From NCBI RefSeq assembly GCF_013041805.1, contig NZ_JABDRI010000011.1, positions 1-37,456 on the forward strand: 37,456 bases of DNA, given 5' to 3'. The DNA is from Lutibacter sp. (GTDB taxonomy: Bacteria > Bacteroidota > Bacteroidia > Flavobacteriales > Flavobacteriaceae). Below are positions 1 through 9,051 of the stretch, piece after piece; position 1 is the stretch's first letter, and each line of letters begins with the position of its first letter. The translations under genes were made by a program, and so were the position numbers. Below the pieces are notes generated by a model. The model did not search any database. It had not been told where the DNA came from and saw nothing but the letters and a program-made list of their open reading frames with translations.

Positions 1-130
1 ATGTAAATGAAACTAACGGGATTAATAAAAGTAGTAAGAGATATTTTTTAAAATTCATTTTTATCTATTTGAAATAGCTAATAAACAAAAAGCATTCCAA
101 AAAACAATGTAGACCGTTCTATAAATATTG

Positions 131-904
131 TTAATTTTTAATCGCATTGAACTTTTTTGATTGGTTTACTAAGAAATTTTTGATAACAAACTCGTCACTT
201 TTATAGAAATTAAGAAAACCATTATTTTCGCAATAATCTAGAAAAAGATAAATAGTATCCTCTGAAATATCAAGTTCTTCTTTGAAAAAATCACGACCGT
301 ATAAATTTACAATTTTAGAAGGAAACTCGTTTTTTAACTTTTTCACTTCTTGTTGTTGAAATTTTCTTTCTTTTCTTTTTAAACGACCTTTTTTTGTTAA
401 CATTCTGAATAATGCTATCGGATTTAAACCTCCAGCATATGCATTTGGATCAGTTAATTTTCGTGCATCGGGTGCTTTACTATTTGAGATTTTATCATTA
501 TTGAAAATTGTACCACTTGTAACTGCGGCATCTCTCCAATTTATAAATACTTTTTTGGCTAGCATTACTTCATTTAGTTGATAATAATCTGGTTCTAAAT
601 ACACTATGATTTTTTTCGAATTTATATGAGTTTTTGAAATTTTAATACTTCTATTCATGTAAACGATTGAAGAAAAGGCGATAGAATCTCCTTCTTTAGC
701 AAAAATAGTGAAGACACCATTTTGATTACTCGAAGCCCCTAAATTTGTAGCTTTATTTAATATATTTATATCTTGTAAATATGTTGAATCATTTTTAACG
801 ATTCCATTAAGTTTAATGCGGTTGTTTTCCTGAGCGCTAGTATATAGAGCAATGCAGAGTAAAGCTATAAAAAGAAATATAGTTTTATTCATAATTAATT
901 TCAT
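131..904 (-). CDS. Secreted CarboxypepD_reg-like protein, downstream paralog
   Basis: The 257-residue product starts with a signal peptide (hydrophobic stretch then TSAQ at about 22-25), so it is exported. Residues about 29-110 look like a CarboxypepD_reg-like beta-sandwich (GIVKNDSTYLQDINILN, later YYQLNEVML). The C-terminal half is a basic, helical region containing APDARKLTDP and FPSKIVNLYGRDFF. The same motifs occur in the upstream gene at 885-1673, so the two are tandem duplicates. The start at 904 overlaps that gene by 20 bp; an ATG at 892 would also keep the signal peptide and overlap by only 8 bp. Translational coupling is likely. No function is known to me; a cell-surface or periplasmic role is inferred from the signal peptide and the domain. 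Confidence 0.75.
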   Translation of the reverse strand: MKLIMNKTIFLFIALLCIALYTSAQENNRIKLNGIVKNDSTYLQDINILNKATNLGASSNQNGVFTIFAKEGDSIAFSSIVYMNRSIKISKTHINSKKIIVYLEPDYYQLNEVMLAKKVFINWRDAAVTSGTIFNNDKISNSKAPDARKLTDPNAYAGGLNPIALFRMLTKKGRLKRKERKFQQQEVKKLKNEFPSKIVNLYGRDFFKEELDISEDTIYLFLDYCENNGFLNFYKSDEFVIKNFLVNQSKKFNAIKN

Positions 905-1673
905 TATAAATTTTACTTTCTTCTCGTAATATTTTTATGACTTCCAGTAAATTATTTTTTTTATAGTATTCAATAATGTCTCTAAATTCACAATATGCTA
1001 AAAAGTGATTAATCTTTTCTTTCGGAATCTTTAAATTTTTTGTAAAAAATTCAATTCCAAATTCAGATATCATTTTCGAAGGAAAATCCTTTTTTAGTTT
1101 TAAATCGGCTTTTAATTTTCGTAAATTAATCATATAAAAATCAGGAATAGTTGCCCCAGCACCTCCACCACCCATTTTTATTGGATCTGTCATATCCTGA
1201 GCATTTGGAGCTTTTAAAAAACCATGAATATCTTCAGGCAATTTTTTATCCAAGTCACTAATTTTGAATGAAAAATTATGCTTTGGTAAAGTATCTATTG
1301 GAGTTTTATTGAGATCTAAATTTAAACTACCTGAAAGTCCATGTAAAAATACTTCATCTAAATTATTTATTGATGAGGTTAACTGAATGTTAATACTTTT
1401 GGCTTTCATATGAAATTCTTGAATAGTAATCTTTATATTTTCGTATTCAAGAGAAGAAATTAGTAAAACATCTTGATCTGATACGCTTATTTCAAATTCC
1501 CCATATTCGTTACTAATAGTTCCTCTTTTTGTTTGTAAATTGATAATATGTATGTTGCTTGTAGGATTACCAGGACTTATCAATTTTCCAGTAATAGCGG
1601 CCGTTTTTTTTTGTGAATAACAATTTATTGAAATAATTGACAATAAAAATAAGTTGGTTAATCTTAATTTCAT
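885..1673 (-). CDS. Secreted CarboxypepD_reg-like protein, upstream paralog
   Basis: A 262-residue protein with an N-terminal signal peptide (LFLLSIISINCYSQ). A CarboxypepD_reg-like domain covers about 25-115 (AAITGKLISPGNPTSNIHI, then the typical ...INNLDEVFL ending). From about 155 it shares APNAQDMTDP, FPSKMISEFGIEFF and FLAYCEFRDIIEYYK with its downstream neighbour, where the equivalents are APDARKLTDP, FPSKIVNLYGRDFF and FLDYCENNGFLNFYK. A glycine run (KMGGGGAG, about 167-174) sits in the linker. It is the first gene of a two-gene unit. No exact TAnnTTTG element was found upstream, unlike most units here. The function is unknown. Confidence 0.78.
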   Translation of the reverse strand: MKLRLTNLFLLSIISINCYSQKKTAAITGKLISPGNPTSNIHIINLQTKRGTISNEYGEFEISVSDQDVLLISSLEYENIKITIQEFHMKAKSINIQLTSSINNLDEVFLHGLSGSLNLDLNKTPIDTLPKHNFSFKISDLDKKLPEDIHGFLKAPNAQDMTDPIKMGGGGAGATIPDFYMINLRKLKADLKLKKDFPSKMISEFGIEFFTKNLKIPKEKINHFLAYCEFRDIIEYYKKNNLLEVIKILREESKIYNEINYE

Positions 1674-1728
1674 AAAAACAAATAAAGCTATTGATATCTT
1701 AAAATAGTATTAAGACAATGGTAAACTT

Positions 1729-1757
1729 TTGTTAAACATAGTAATTTAGTACATTTG
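1729..1757 (+). promoter_or_regulatory. Bacteroidota-type promoter of pepE
   Basis: TTG at 1729-1731, an 18-nt spacer and TACATTTG at 1750-1757 match the Flavobacterium consensus TTG-N17-23-TAnnTTTG. The pepE ATG lies 18 nt downstream. It is the only unit in the window for which I found both elements at the expected spacing. Confidence 0.62.
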
Positions 1758-1774
1758 ATAAAACTTACTATTCA

Positions 1775-2482
1775 ATGAAAAAATTATTAATTGCAAGCAC
1801 ATCAACTGTTCACGGGAAGGCATATTTAGAATATATTTTACCAGAATTATCGAATTTTTTTAAAGGTGTAAATGAAGTTTTGTTTATTCCTTATGCGAGG
1901 CCAAGTGGTCTTAGTCATGAAGAATATACGAATAGGGCAAGAGTAGGATTTGATAAAATTAATATTAAGTTAAAAGGAATTCATGAATTTAACAATACGG
2001 TAGATGCTGTAAATAATGCCAAAAGTATTTTTACAGGAGGAGGAAATACTTTTTTGTTATTAAAACAATTATATGATAATAAGTTAATTTCAGCAATTAA
2101 AAATGTAGTTGAAAATGGAACTCCATATTTTGGAACAAGTGCAGGTAGTAATATTACTGGTGTAACTATTCAAAACACGAATGATATGCCTATAATTTAT
2201 CCGCCAAGTTTTACTTCATTAGGTTTAATTAATTTCAATTTGAACCCGCATTATTTAGATCCAGATATAAAATCTAAGCATATGGGGGAAACTAGAGAAA
2301 CACGTATAAATGAATTTCATACAATTAATAAAATACCCGTTTTAGGATTAAGAGAAGGAAGTTGGCTCAGCGTTGTAGGAAATAAAGTTGTTTTAAAAGG
2401 AAGTTTAGACGCACGTTTATTTCAACAAAATAAGCCAGCGATTGAATTACCTCCAGAAACAGATTTTAGTTTTTTAATGTAA
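1775..2482 (+). CDS. pepE: Peptidase E (alpha-aspartyl dipeptidase, family S51)
   Basis: This is a cytoplasmic serine peptidase that hydrolyses dipeptides with N-terminal aspartate. The 235-residue length is typical. The Salmonella PepE triad Ser120, Asp135, His157 corresponds, at a constant offset of two, to Ser122 in GTSAGS, Asp137 in TNDMPI and His159 in NPHY. The glycine-rich FTGGGNTF at 86-93 is also a family signature. The ATG follows a complete promoter. The gene is monocistronic, and its last 9 bp overlap the end of the opposing DUF4369 gene. Confidence in family and activity is high. Confidence 0.93.
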   Translation: MKKLLIASTSTVHGKAYLEYILPELSNFFKGVNEVLFIPYARPSGLSHEEYTNRARVGFDKINIKLKGIHEFNNTVDAVNNAKSIFTGGGNTFLLLKQLYDNKLISAIKNVVENGTPYFGTSAGSNITGVTIQNTNDMPIIYPPSFTSLGLINFNLNPHYLDPDIKSKHMGETRETRINEFHTINKIPVLGLREGSWLSVVGNKVVLKGSLDARLFQQNKPAIELPPETDFSFLM

Positions 2483-3193
2483 ATTTAAAAATGAAGCAAT
2501 TATTTCAGCGTCTGGAGCTGTTTTTACTTCGATAGATAGTATATTATAAGCCTCTTTAATTCTTAGGGTATCAATTGTATCCGCTTTTAGTTGATCTCTT
2601 AAAATCATAGCAGCAACATAAGATTCTTTATTTTGAGCAATATATTTATAACTAAAATTTAGATGTTCCATTTCTATTTTTTTCATTTCATCTCGAATTT
2701 TATTTAATTGAGGCGCATCATTTTCAAGACGTGCTTTTTGAAATTGAGGAAATAAATAATCAATTTGTTTGAATATTTCTTTAGATTTTTCTTTATAGGT
2801 AATTAATTGACTATTTAATTCAGAACCTTTTATAAATGGATCATTAATAGTTTCGGAGTTTATTGAAATGGTAAACGATTTATTTTCAATAATAAAAATT
2901 GTGATAGCTGCGTAATTTTCAAAAGTTAAGGCAAAGCGTTCAGGCTTTTCTACTATTCCACTTAGTTTAAATGTATTATCAACTACTTCAGAGGAATCGA
3001 TTGGGTAAATAGAATTTTCTATTATTTTATTTAAATAAACTTTGTTCGGATTGAAATTTTCTATATAACCTTCAAGAATAAATGTTTTATTAGTAATTAT
3101 ACGCTCACCAGTTTGTTTACCATTTTGAGATGGTTCTTTTTTACATGAAAAAAGTAAAAAACCTAAAAGGAAAACTAATACAACTTTTTTCAT
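2474..3193 (-). CDS. DUF4369 lipoprotein lacking the usual thioredoxin domain
   Basis: A 239-residue lipoprotein: the N-terminus ends in the lipobox LLFSC with Cys17. Residues about 40-135 match DUF4369 (FILEGYIENFNPNKVYL, FKLSGIVEKPERFAL), a domain normally found before a redoxin/TlpA-like thioredoxin fold in Bacteroidota. Residues 140-230 form the usual charged helical linker. The protein ends at APDAEIIASFLNLH, about where the thioredoxin domain would begin, so no CxxC is present. It is the last gene of the ftsK-lolA-LptG-ribB unit (8 bp after ribB) and overlaps convergent pepE by 9 bp. It may be a truncation or a stand-alone envelope protein. Confidence 0.78.
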   Translation of the reverse strand: MKKVVLVFLLGFLLFSCKKEPSQNGKQTGERIITNKTFILEGYIENFNPNKVYLNKIIENSIYPIDSSEVVDNTFKLSGIVEKPERFALTFENYAAITIFIIENKSFTISINSETINDPFIKGSELNSQLITYKEKSKEIFKQIDYLFPQFQKARLENDAPQLNKIRDEMKKIEMEHLNFSYKYIAQNKESYVAAMILRDQLKADTIDTLRIKEAYNILSIEVKTAPDAEIIASFLNLH

Positions 3194-3201
3194 TTTAACT
3201 A

Positions 3202-4344
3202 TTAATAATTCAGATACTCAACTATTTCAAGTCCATAGCCAGTCATTCCAATACGTTTAGTTACTGAAGGTGAATTTGATAGAACTCGAAGTTTATTGAT
3301 TTCTAAATCGTGTAAAATTTGTGCACCAATTCCAAAATCTTTATCATCAGGTTTTATATTTGGAACCTTATTTGCTATTTCTTTTTGTGCTTCTTTTAGT
3401 AATGATAAACGATTTACAAGGTTAAATGATTGGTTTTCTTGACTTATAAAAACGACTGCACCTTTACCTTCGTCTTCAATTTTTTTAAAGACTCTTGAAA
3501 ATGTATTATCAGGTTTTTTTGTTAAAAGACGTATAATATCATTATTAATTAGTGAGGAATTTACCCTAACCATAACTTCTTCATATTCGTTCCAAGACCC
3601 TTTAGTTAAAGCTAAATGAATTTGATTATTTGTTGTTTGTTTATAAGCTCTAAGTCTAAACTCGCCAAAACGTGTTTTAACATTAAAGTCTTCAATTTTT
3701 ACAATTAAAGAATCGTATTTCATACGATAGGCCACTAAATCTTCAATAGAAATTATTTTTAAATCGAATTTTTTAGCTACTTCAAGTAATTGTGGTAAGC
3801 GAGCCATCGTACCATCCTCATTCAAAATTTCTACTAAAATCCCTGCCGGTTGAAATCCTGCTAAACGAGCTAAATCTATTGAAGCCTCTGTATGTCCAGT
3901 TCTTCTTAAAACACCACCTTCTTTTGCTCTTAAAGGAAAAATGTGTCCAGGTCTACCAAAATCATCTGGTTGTGTATTTGTTAGAGTCAGCGCTTTAATT
4001 GTTTTAGCTCTATCGTAAGCTGAAATCCCAGTTGTACATCCATCTCCAATTAAATCTATAGAAACTGTGAATTGTGTATTGTGTAGTACCGTATTTTTAT
4101 TTACCATTAATGGTAAATCTAATTCTTCACAGCGGTCTTCAGTAAGAGGAGCACATATTAAACCTCTTCCTTCTTTTGACATAAAGTTAATCATTTCAGG
4201 AGTAACACACTCAGCAGCAGCTATAAAATCACCTTCGTTTTCTCTATCTTCATCATCAACTACAATAATCATTTGACCATTTTTAATAGCTTCAATAGCT
4301 TCCACTATTGAATTTAATTTAATTTTATTTGTTTGATTATTCAT
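3202..4344 (-). CDS. ribB: 3,4-dihydroxy-2-butanone-4-phosphate synthase with degenerate GTP cyclohydrolase II domain
   Basis: A 380-residue RibBA-shaped protein for riboflavin synthesis. The N-terminal half (about 8-208) carries the complete synthase signature: DDEDRENEGDF at 30-40, DFGRPGHIFPLRA at 128-140 and RRTGHTEASIDLARLAG at 147-163, so conversion of ribulose 5-phosphate should be intact. The C-terminal half (about 211-380) has the cyclohydrolase II fold length and ending (DFGIGAQILHDL, TGYGLEIVEYL). However, the stretch at 261-280 that should carry the three zinc cysteines has none, and the GTP-binding RQEGRG-type motif is absent. GTP cyclohydrolase activity is therefore unlikely, and a separate RibA would be needed elsewhere. 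The start overlaps the LptG stop as TAATG. Confidence 0.92.
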   Translation of the reverse strand: MNNQTNKIKLNSIVEAIEAIKNGQMIIVVDDEDRENEGDFIAAAECVTPEMINFMSKEGRGLICAPLTEDRCEELDLPLMVNKNTVLHNTQFTVSIDLIGDGCTTGISAYDRAKTIKALTLTNTQPDDFGRPGHIFPLRAKEGGVLRRTGHTEASIDLARLAGFQPAGILVEILNEDGTMARLPQLLEVAKKFDLKIISIEDLVAYRMKYDSLIVKIEDFNVKTRFGEFRLRAYKQTTNNQIHLALTKGSWNEYEEVMVRVNSSLINNDIIRLLTKKPDNTFSRVFKKIEDEGKGAVVFISQENQSFNLVNRLSLLKEAQKEIANKVPNIKPDDKDFGIGAQILHDLEINKLRVLSNSPSVTKRIGMTGYGLEIVEYLNY

Positions 4345-5792
4345 TATCTAGATGATTGTATATTTAAAATTTTAGTGAACATTTTTTTTATGTTTTCCAG
4401 TACCGAATCAATATTGAAAATACCCATACCTTTAGTAGCACGTCTTGTAAGCAGAATACCAAAAGGTAATAATATTAAAGTGGATAGCCAACTACCAAAA
4501 ATTGCTGTTATTGCGCTTTCTTCCGATAAATTTCTGCCTAATTGAGAGATAAAAAAATAGATTACAAAAATAGTAATTGCCATAATCATTGGTAAACCAA
4601 ATCCTCCTTTTCGTATAATGGAGCCTAAAGGTGCACCAATAAAAAAGAGTACGAGACATGCTAAAGAAAATGAGATTCTATAACTAATTTCATGGTCATA
4701 AAGATTTAATAATTTTCTTTTGTCTTTAAAGTTCTTATTCTGACTTTTATTTCTATCTTGAATTCTTTTCATAAGCTGAATAGATTCGTTTAGAACAATA
4801 CTTTTGTTTTTTAAAGTGAAATTTTCAAGTATTTCTGCCTCTAATTTTTTATCGATTAGAGAGTCGTGGTATTGATGTAATTTATTAGCTTCTAAAAGAT
4901 TGTAAGTATATGTCGCTCTTTTTCCGATAAACTCATCGTACATTACTTTTGTTTTTTGGGAAGTAGAGTCTAATTGAACAATACTTAACATTCCATGATG
5001 GTTGTTTAGTTTTTCATCTTCTAAACTGTCGTCATCGTTGAAAGACGAAATATCAATGTTGATGGTATATGTTTCAAAAGTCGCATTGGATGCGGGCATT
5101 TTATATCGTTCATTTGGTCGCATTGACTTTTTAACATGTTCTTCATAATAATTACCGTTTTCAAGTGTCAACGTCATATATTTACTTCCCTCTTCAGACG
5201 ATATTATTCCTTTTTCTGCTGTTATTACTTTAATTTTTCCTTGTGAAGCACTTAAATCTGCTATTTGAACATTTTTAAGTAGATTTTCTTCTTCACCATA
5301 TTTTTCATCAAATTTAATGCTATAACCAGGTATTTCTGTATTAAAAGCTCCCGGAACTAATGCTAAAGCTGGTTTTTTCTTTTTAATATTTAGGTACAAA
5401 TTTTTCTGTTTCAGTGTAGCCCATGGATATATATTATTAAGAAATACAAAATTCAATGCACTTATAAATAAGGTTAAAATAATTAAGGGTCTAATCACTC
5501 TTTTTAATGAAATACCAGCTGATTTGATAGCGGCCATTTCATAGTTTTCAGACAAATTCCCCATAGCCATTATTGAAGATAATAAAATGCCAATAGGTAG
5601 AGCTGTTGGTGTAAGCATTAGCGCTAAATAGCCTAAGAATTTTAATATAAAAAAGATGTCAATTCCTTTCCCTGCAATTTCGTCAAATGCCAACCACAGC
5701 GATTGCATAACTAATACGAAAAGAACTACAAAAAATGTAGCTAAAAAAGGTTCTAAAAAACTTTTTATAATGTATTTATCAAATATTTTCAA
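4344..5792 (-). CDS. LptF/LptG-family permease (YjgP/YjgQ)
   Basis: This 482-residue inner-membrane protein belongs to the family that forms the LptB2FG transporter, which extracts lipopolysaccharide for delivery to the outer membrane. Three N-terminal membrane segments (about 10-35, 50-80, 100-125) and three C-terminal ones (about 375-465) flank a long periplasmic region (about 130-370), the expected topology. IYPWATLKQKN follows TM3 and LACLVLFFIGAPLGSIIRKG starts the C-terminal block, both typical. The LptF and LptG branches cannot be told apart by eye. It lies 5 bp after lolA and overlaps ribB by one base, so it is in an operon. The periplasmic loop is longer than in E. coli LptG. Confidence 0.9.
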   Translation of the reverse strand: MKIFDKYIIKSFLEPFLATFFVVLFVLVMQSLWLAFDEIAGKGIDIFFILKFLGYLALMLTPTALPIGILLSSIMAMGNLSENYEMAAIKSAGISLKRVIRPLIILTLFISALNFVFLNNIYPWATLKQKNLYLNIKKKKPALALVPGAFNTEIPGYSIKFDEKYGEEENLLKNVQIADLSASQGKIKVITAEKGIISSEEGSKYMTLTLENGNYYEEHVKKSMRPNERYKMPASNATFETYTINIDISSFNDDDSLEDEKLNNHHGMLSIVQLDSTSQKTKVMYDEFIGKRATYTYNLLEANKLHQYHDSLIDKKLEAEILENFTLKNKSIVLNESIQLMKRIQDRNKSQNKNFKDKRKLLNLYDHEISYRISFSLACLVLFFIGAPLGSIIRKGGFGLPMIMAITIFVIYFFISQLGRNLSEESAITAIFGSWLSTLILLPFGILLTRRATKGMGIFNIDSVLENIKKMFTKILNIQSSR

Positions 5793-5797
5793 CGCTG

Positions 5798-6451
5798 TTA
5801 TTTTGGTTCAGAGATCGTGTATTTTTTCTGATCTCTGTATTTTGCTTCGTCAAAGATAAAAAGCTTTTCTGATATAGGTTGATTAGTTTTGAAAGTTCTT
5901 ACTTCAAGAGTTGTTATTGTTTGATTTTCACCAGTTTCAATAATATTATAAATGTGTTTAGTTTTTACATCTATCCCAATAACTACATTATTTATTTCAG
6001 AATTACTATCAATAGGTATTAATTTAACATATTGAATTTTAATTCCTTTAATATTTTTTAGTGCATCCATTTGATAGGTATATCCTTCTTTATAAAATGA
6101 AAACATTTTTGAAGGTGTTAATGTTTCTTCACTATTTTTTGAAGAATTCTGAATAATTACTTCCTCATCTTCATGTATTATAAGATACACTTTTTTTCCA
6201 TCAAAAATTTGCTCGGTTCCCATATAATTTAAATGGTACAAATCTTTTTTAAGCGTAACGCTTCCTCTTGTTTCTTGATGGACGTCAGCTTCTATATTGT
6301 CAAATTTGTGGTTAAACTCAATATAGATGTTATCGTAAGCTTCAACTTTATTTGCCACTTCATCTAATAATGATTTTGCTTCATTTGAATTTTGACTGTA
6401 AGCACAAATGCTTAAAAATGTAATTGTTAAAAATATTGCTAATTTTTTCAT
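5798..6451 (-). CDS. lolA: LolA-like outer-membrane lipoprotein chaperone
   Basis: A periplasmic carrier that shuttles lipoproteins to the outer membrane. From ATG 6451 the protein has 217 residues and a clean signal peptide (MKKLAIFLTITFLSICAYSQ). The reading frame is open to 6484, but that start would put eleven polar residues before the signal peptide and overlap ftsK, so 6451 is preferred (16 bp after ftsK). The mature part shows the LolA pattern: a helix ending LLDEVANKVEAYDNIYIEF, then alternating strands (RGSVTLKKDLYHLNYMG, EQIFDGKKVYLIIHEDEEV) and a helix-strand unit around LTPSKMFSFYKEGY. Flavobacteria commonly place it between ftsK and an LptG-like gene, as here. Confidence 0.85.
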   Translation of the reverse strand: MKKLAIFLTITFLSICAYSQNSNEAKSLLDEVANKVEAYDNIYIEFNHKFDNIEADVHQETRGSVTLKKDLYHLNYMGTEQIFDGKKVYLIIHEDEEVIIQNSSKNSEETLTPSKMFSFYKEGYTYQMDALKNIKGIKIQYVKLIPIDSNSEINNVVIGIDVKTKHIYNIIETGENQTITTLEVRTFKTNQPISEKLFIFDEAKYRDQKKYTISEPK

Positions 6452-6467
6452 TCTATCACTTTGTTCT

Positions 6468-8843
6468 TTAACTATTTGGTTCATTATCTAATAATTGGTT
6501 TAAGGCCATTTCATCAGGTACTAAAACTTGACGTGCTTTGCTTCCTTCAAAAGGGCCAACAATGCCAGCAGCTTCTAATTGATCAATTAATCTACCCGCT
6601 CTATTGTACCCTAATTTTAGTTTTCGTTGTAATAAAGAAGCTGAGCCTTGTTGTGCGTGTACTATTATTAAGGCAGCATCTCTAAATAATGCATCTCTTT
6701 CACTAATATTATTATCAAGACTTGTGCCAACTTCTTCACCACTATACTCTGGTAATAAATAAGCATTTGGATAGGCTCTTTGTGATCCAATAAAATTAGT
6801 TATATTATCAATTTCAGGAGTATCAACAAAAGCACATTGTAACCGAATAATATCGTTTCCACCTGAAAAAAGCATATCACCTCTACCAATTAATTGGTCT
6901 GCGCCTTGGCCGTCAAGTATGGTTCTAGAATCTATTTTTGAAGTTACTCTAAATGCAGCTCTTGCGGGGAAATTTGCTTTAATAATTCCTGTGATAACAT
7001 TTACTGAAGGTCGTTGAGTAGCCACAATTAAATGAATTCCAATAGCTCTGGCTAGTTGCGCTAAACGGGCAATTGGCGTTTCAATTTCTTTACCAGCTGT
7101 CATAATTAAATCAGCAAACTCATCAATGACTAACACAATATATGGTAAATATTTATGCCCGTCATTTGGATTTAGTTTTCTGGATTTAAATTTTACATTG
7201 TACTCTTTTATATTGCGAACCATCGCAATTTTTAATAAATCATACCGTGCATCCATTTCAATGCATAAAGAATTCAAAGTGTTTACTACTTTAGTAGTAT
7301 CAGTAATAATGGCTTCTTCAGTATCTGGCAATTTTGCCAAATAATGACGTTCAATTTTATTGAATAATGTTAGCTCAACTTTTTTTGGATCAACTAGTAC
7401 AAATTTAACTTCAGCTGGATGTTTTTTATATAATAGAGAGGTTAATACAGCGTTTAATCCTACAGATTTTCCTTGTCCAGTTGCACCTGCCATTAATAAG
7501 TGAGGCATTTTTGCAAGATCAATTACAAAAGTTTCGTTTGAAATAGTTTTACCCAAAGCAATAGGTAATTCCATCTCTGAATTTTGAAATTTAGTTGAAG
7601 AAATAACAGATTTCATGGAAACCATTGTTGGTTTTTTATTAGGAACTTCAATACCTATAGTTCCTTTTCCAGGAATTGGAGCAATAATTCTAATTCCCAT
7701 TGCTGCAAGTGATAGCGCAATATCGTCTTCTAAATTTTTGATTTTTGAAATTCGAATACCGGCTTCAGGAACAATTTCATATAAAGTTACGGTAGGCCCA
7801 ACGGTAGCTTTAATCCGATCTATACCTATATTATAATTATTTAAAGTTTCAACAATTCTATTCTTATGTAATTCTAATTCTTCTTGATCCACAGAAATTA
7901 CTTCATTATAATCTCTCAATAAATTTAAAGTTGGGAATTTATAATTACTAAGTTCTAAAGTAGGATCAAACTCACCAAAATCTGCAACTAGCTTATCTGA
8001 TAAATTTTCATTTACATGATTTTCATCTACAATTTTGTCAACATCAATTGCTACATTATCAGTGTTAGGTTTTTCTTTAATTGAAATTTCTAAATCTTTA
8101 TCTAGAATATTTTCTCCTTTATTAGCAGTATTAGAAACTAGAACTTCTTTTTTCTCTAATGGAAATTCAATTGCTACTTCTGTTTCAGTTGTTGAATTTG
8201 AATCTGTGTCTATGTTGTTTTCAATAATCGGTTTATCAGTTTTAGGCCTAGCCGGAAAAAAATTATTTTTTATAACTTCTGGAGTTAATTTAAATCGAAT
8301 CACCAAATAAGAAAATCCTAAAAATAATAACACTAGAATTAGTCCTGTTTTTCCTAAAAATTGCTGTAAGTACGTATTTAATTCATATCCTATAATACCA
8401 GCAAAAAGAGAATTTTTATGAGCCAAAAATCCAAATGAAATTGAAATCCAAAGTATTCCTAAAATACCCCAGCCCCATGATTTTCTAACTTTCAGCAAAC
8501 TTCCTTTTAAAAAAATTAACAATCCAGAAAAGAATAGAAGTATTGGAAAATATAATGATGCAACTCCAAAACTATTATAAATAAAAAAGTGGCTAATACT
8601 AGCACCTATTTTGCCAAGAAGATTTTTAACGGTTACATTTTTATCTGTAAAATTTGAAAGTTGACTTTGGTCATCTTGCCAATTAAAAAGGTAAGATATA
8701 AATGATACCAATAAAAAAAATGAAAACAGCATTACAAACAATCCTATAATTGTTTGTGTTTGTCTGTTTCCAAAAAACGATTTAGTTTTTTGAAAACGAG
8801 GTTTTGTGGTATTTTTTTTAGTTGTTATTTTCTTTTTAGCCAT
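6468..8843 (-). CDS. ftsK: DNA translocase FtsK
   Basis: A 791-residue septal DNA pump for chromosome dimer resolution and terminus segregation. Four or more membrane segments lie in residues 30-185. An acidic, low-complexity linker runs from 200 to about 300, short compared with E. coli. The alpha domain (about 310-430) is followed by the RecA-like motor, with Walker A GATGQGKS at 453-460 and Walker B LVIDEFADL at 571-579. The ATQRPSVNVITG motif is at 608-619. The C-terminal winged-helix gamma domain (about 716-785, QGSASLLQRKLKLGYNRAGR) is the part that reads polar DNA sequences. It is the first gene of the operon extending to 2474 and has a TATTTTTG promoter element just upstream. Confidence 0.97.
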   Translation of the reverse strand: MAKKKITTKKNTTKPRFQKTKSFFGNRQTQTIIGLFVMLFSFFLLVSFISYLFNWQDDQSQLSNFTDKNVTVKNLLGKIGASISHFFIYNSFGVASLYFPILLFFSGLLIFLKGSLLKVRKSWGWGILGILWISISFGFLAHKNSLFAGIIGYELNTYLQQFLGKTGLILVLLFLGFSYLVIRFKLTPEVIKNNFFPARPKTDKPIIENNIDTDSNSTTETEVAIEFPLEKKEVLVSNTANKGENILDKDLEISIKEKPNTDNVAIDVDKIVDENHVNENLSDKLVADFGEFDPTLELSNYKFPTLNLLRDYNEVISVDQEELELHKNRIVETLNNYNIGIDRIKATVGPTVTLYEIVPEAGIRISKIKNLEDDIALSLAAMGIRIIAPIPGKGTIGIEVPNKKPTMVSMKSVISSTKFQNSEMELPIALGKTISNETFVIDLAKMPHLLMAGATGQGKSVGLNAVLTSLLYKKHPAEVKFVLVDPKKVELTLFNKIERHYLAKLPDTEEAIITDTTKVVNTLNSLCIEMDARYDLLKIAMVRNIKEYNVKFKSRKLNPNDGHKYLPYIVLVIDEFADLIMTAGKEIETPIARLAQLARAIGIHLIVATQRPSVNVITGIIKANFPARAAFRVTSKIDSRTILDGQGADQLIGRGDMLFSGGNDIIRLQCAFVDTPEIDNITNFIGSQRAYPNAYLLPEYSGEEVGTSLDNNISERDALFRDAALIIVHAQQGSASLLQRKLKLGYNRAGRLIDQLEAAGIVGPFEGSKARQVLVPDEMALNQLLDNEPNS

Positions 8844-8859
8844 TTAAAATAATATCACA

Positions 8860-8867
8860 CAAAAATA
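8860..8867 (-). promoter_or_regulatory. -7 element of the ftsK operon
   Basis: Reads TATTTTTG on the minus strand, an exact TAnnTTTG, 16 nt before the ftsK ATG. No TTG occurs at the expected -33 spacing. A 6-bp inverted repeat (CCTAAA/TTTAGG, 8895-8910) lies just upstream of the -33 region. Confidence 0.48.
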
Positions 8868-9051
8868 TAAAATTAATATGATTGTAGTTAAATTCCTAAA
8901 CAAATTTAGGGAAGTATATTATGAAACCATTAATATAAGAAAATATTGCTGTAAAAATGGATACCATCTATAATATCTCAAGGTAGAATAATTAAAAAAA
9001 ATATATTCAGGATGAATAAAAAAAGATAATTTTGATTTTAAGTAATCATAA

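Noticed and set aside
4345-4400. An FMN riboswitch upstream of ribB
   Set aside because: The gene overlaps the LptG stop codon and sits inside an operon; there is no leader and no RFN-like sequence.
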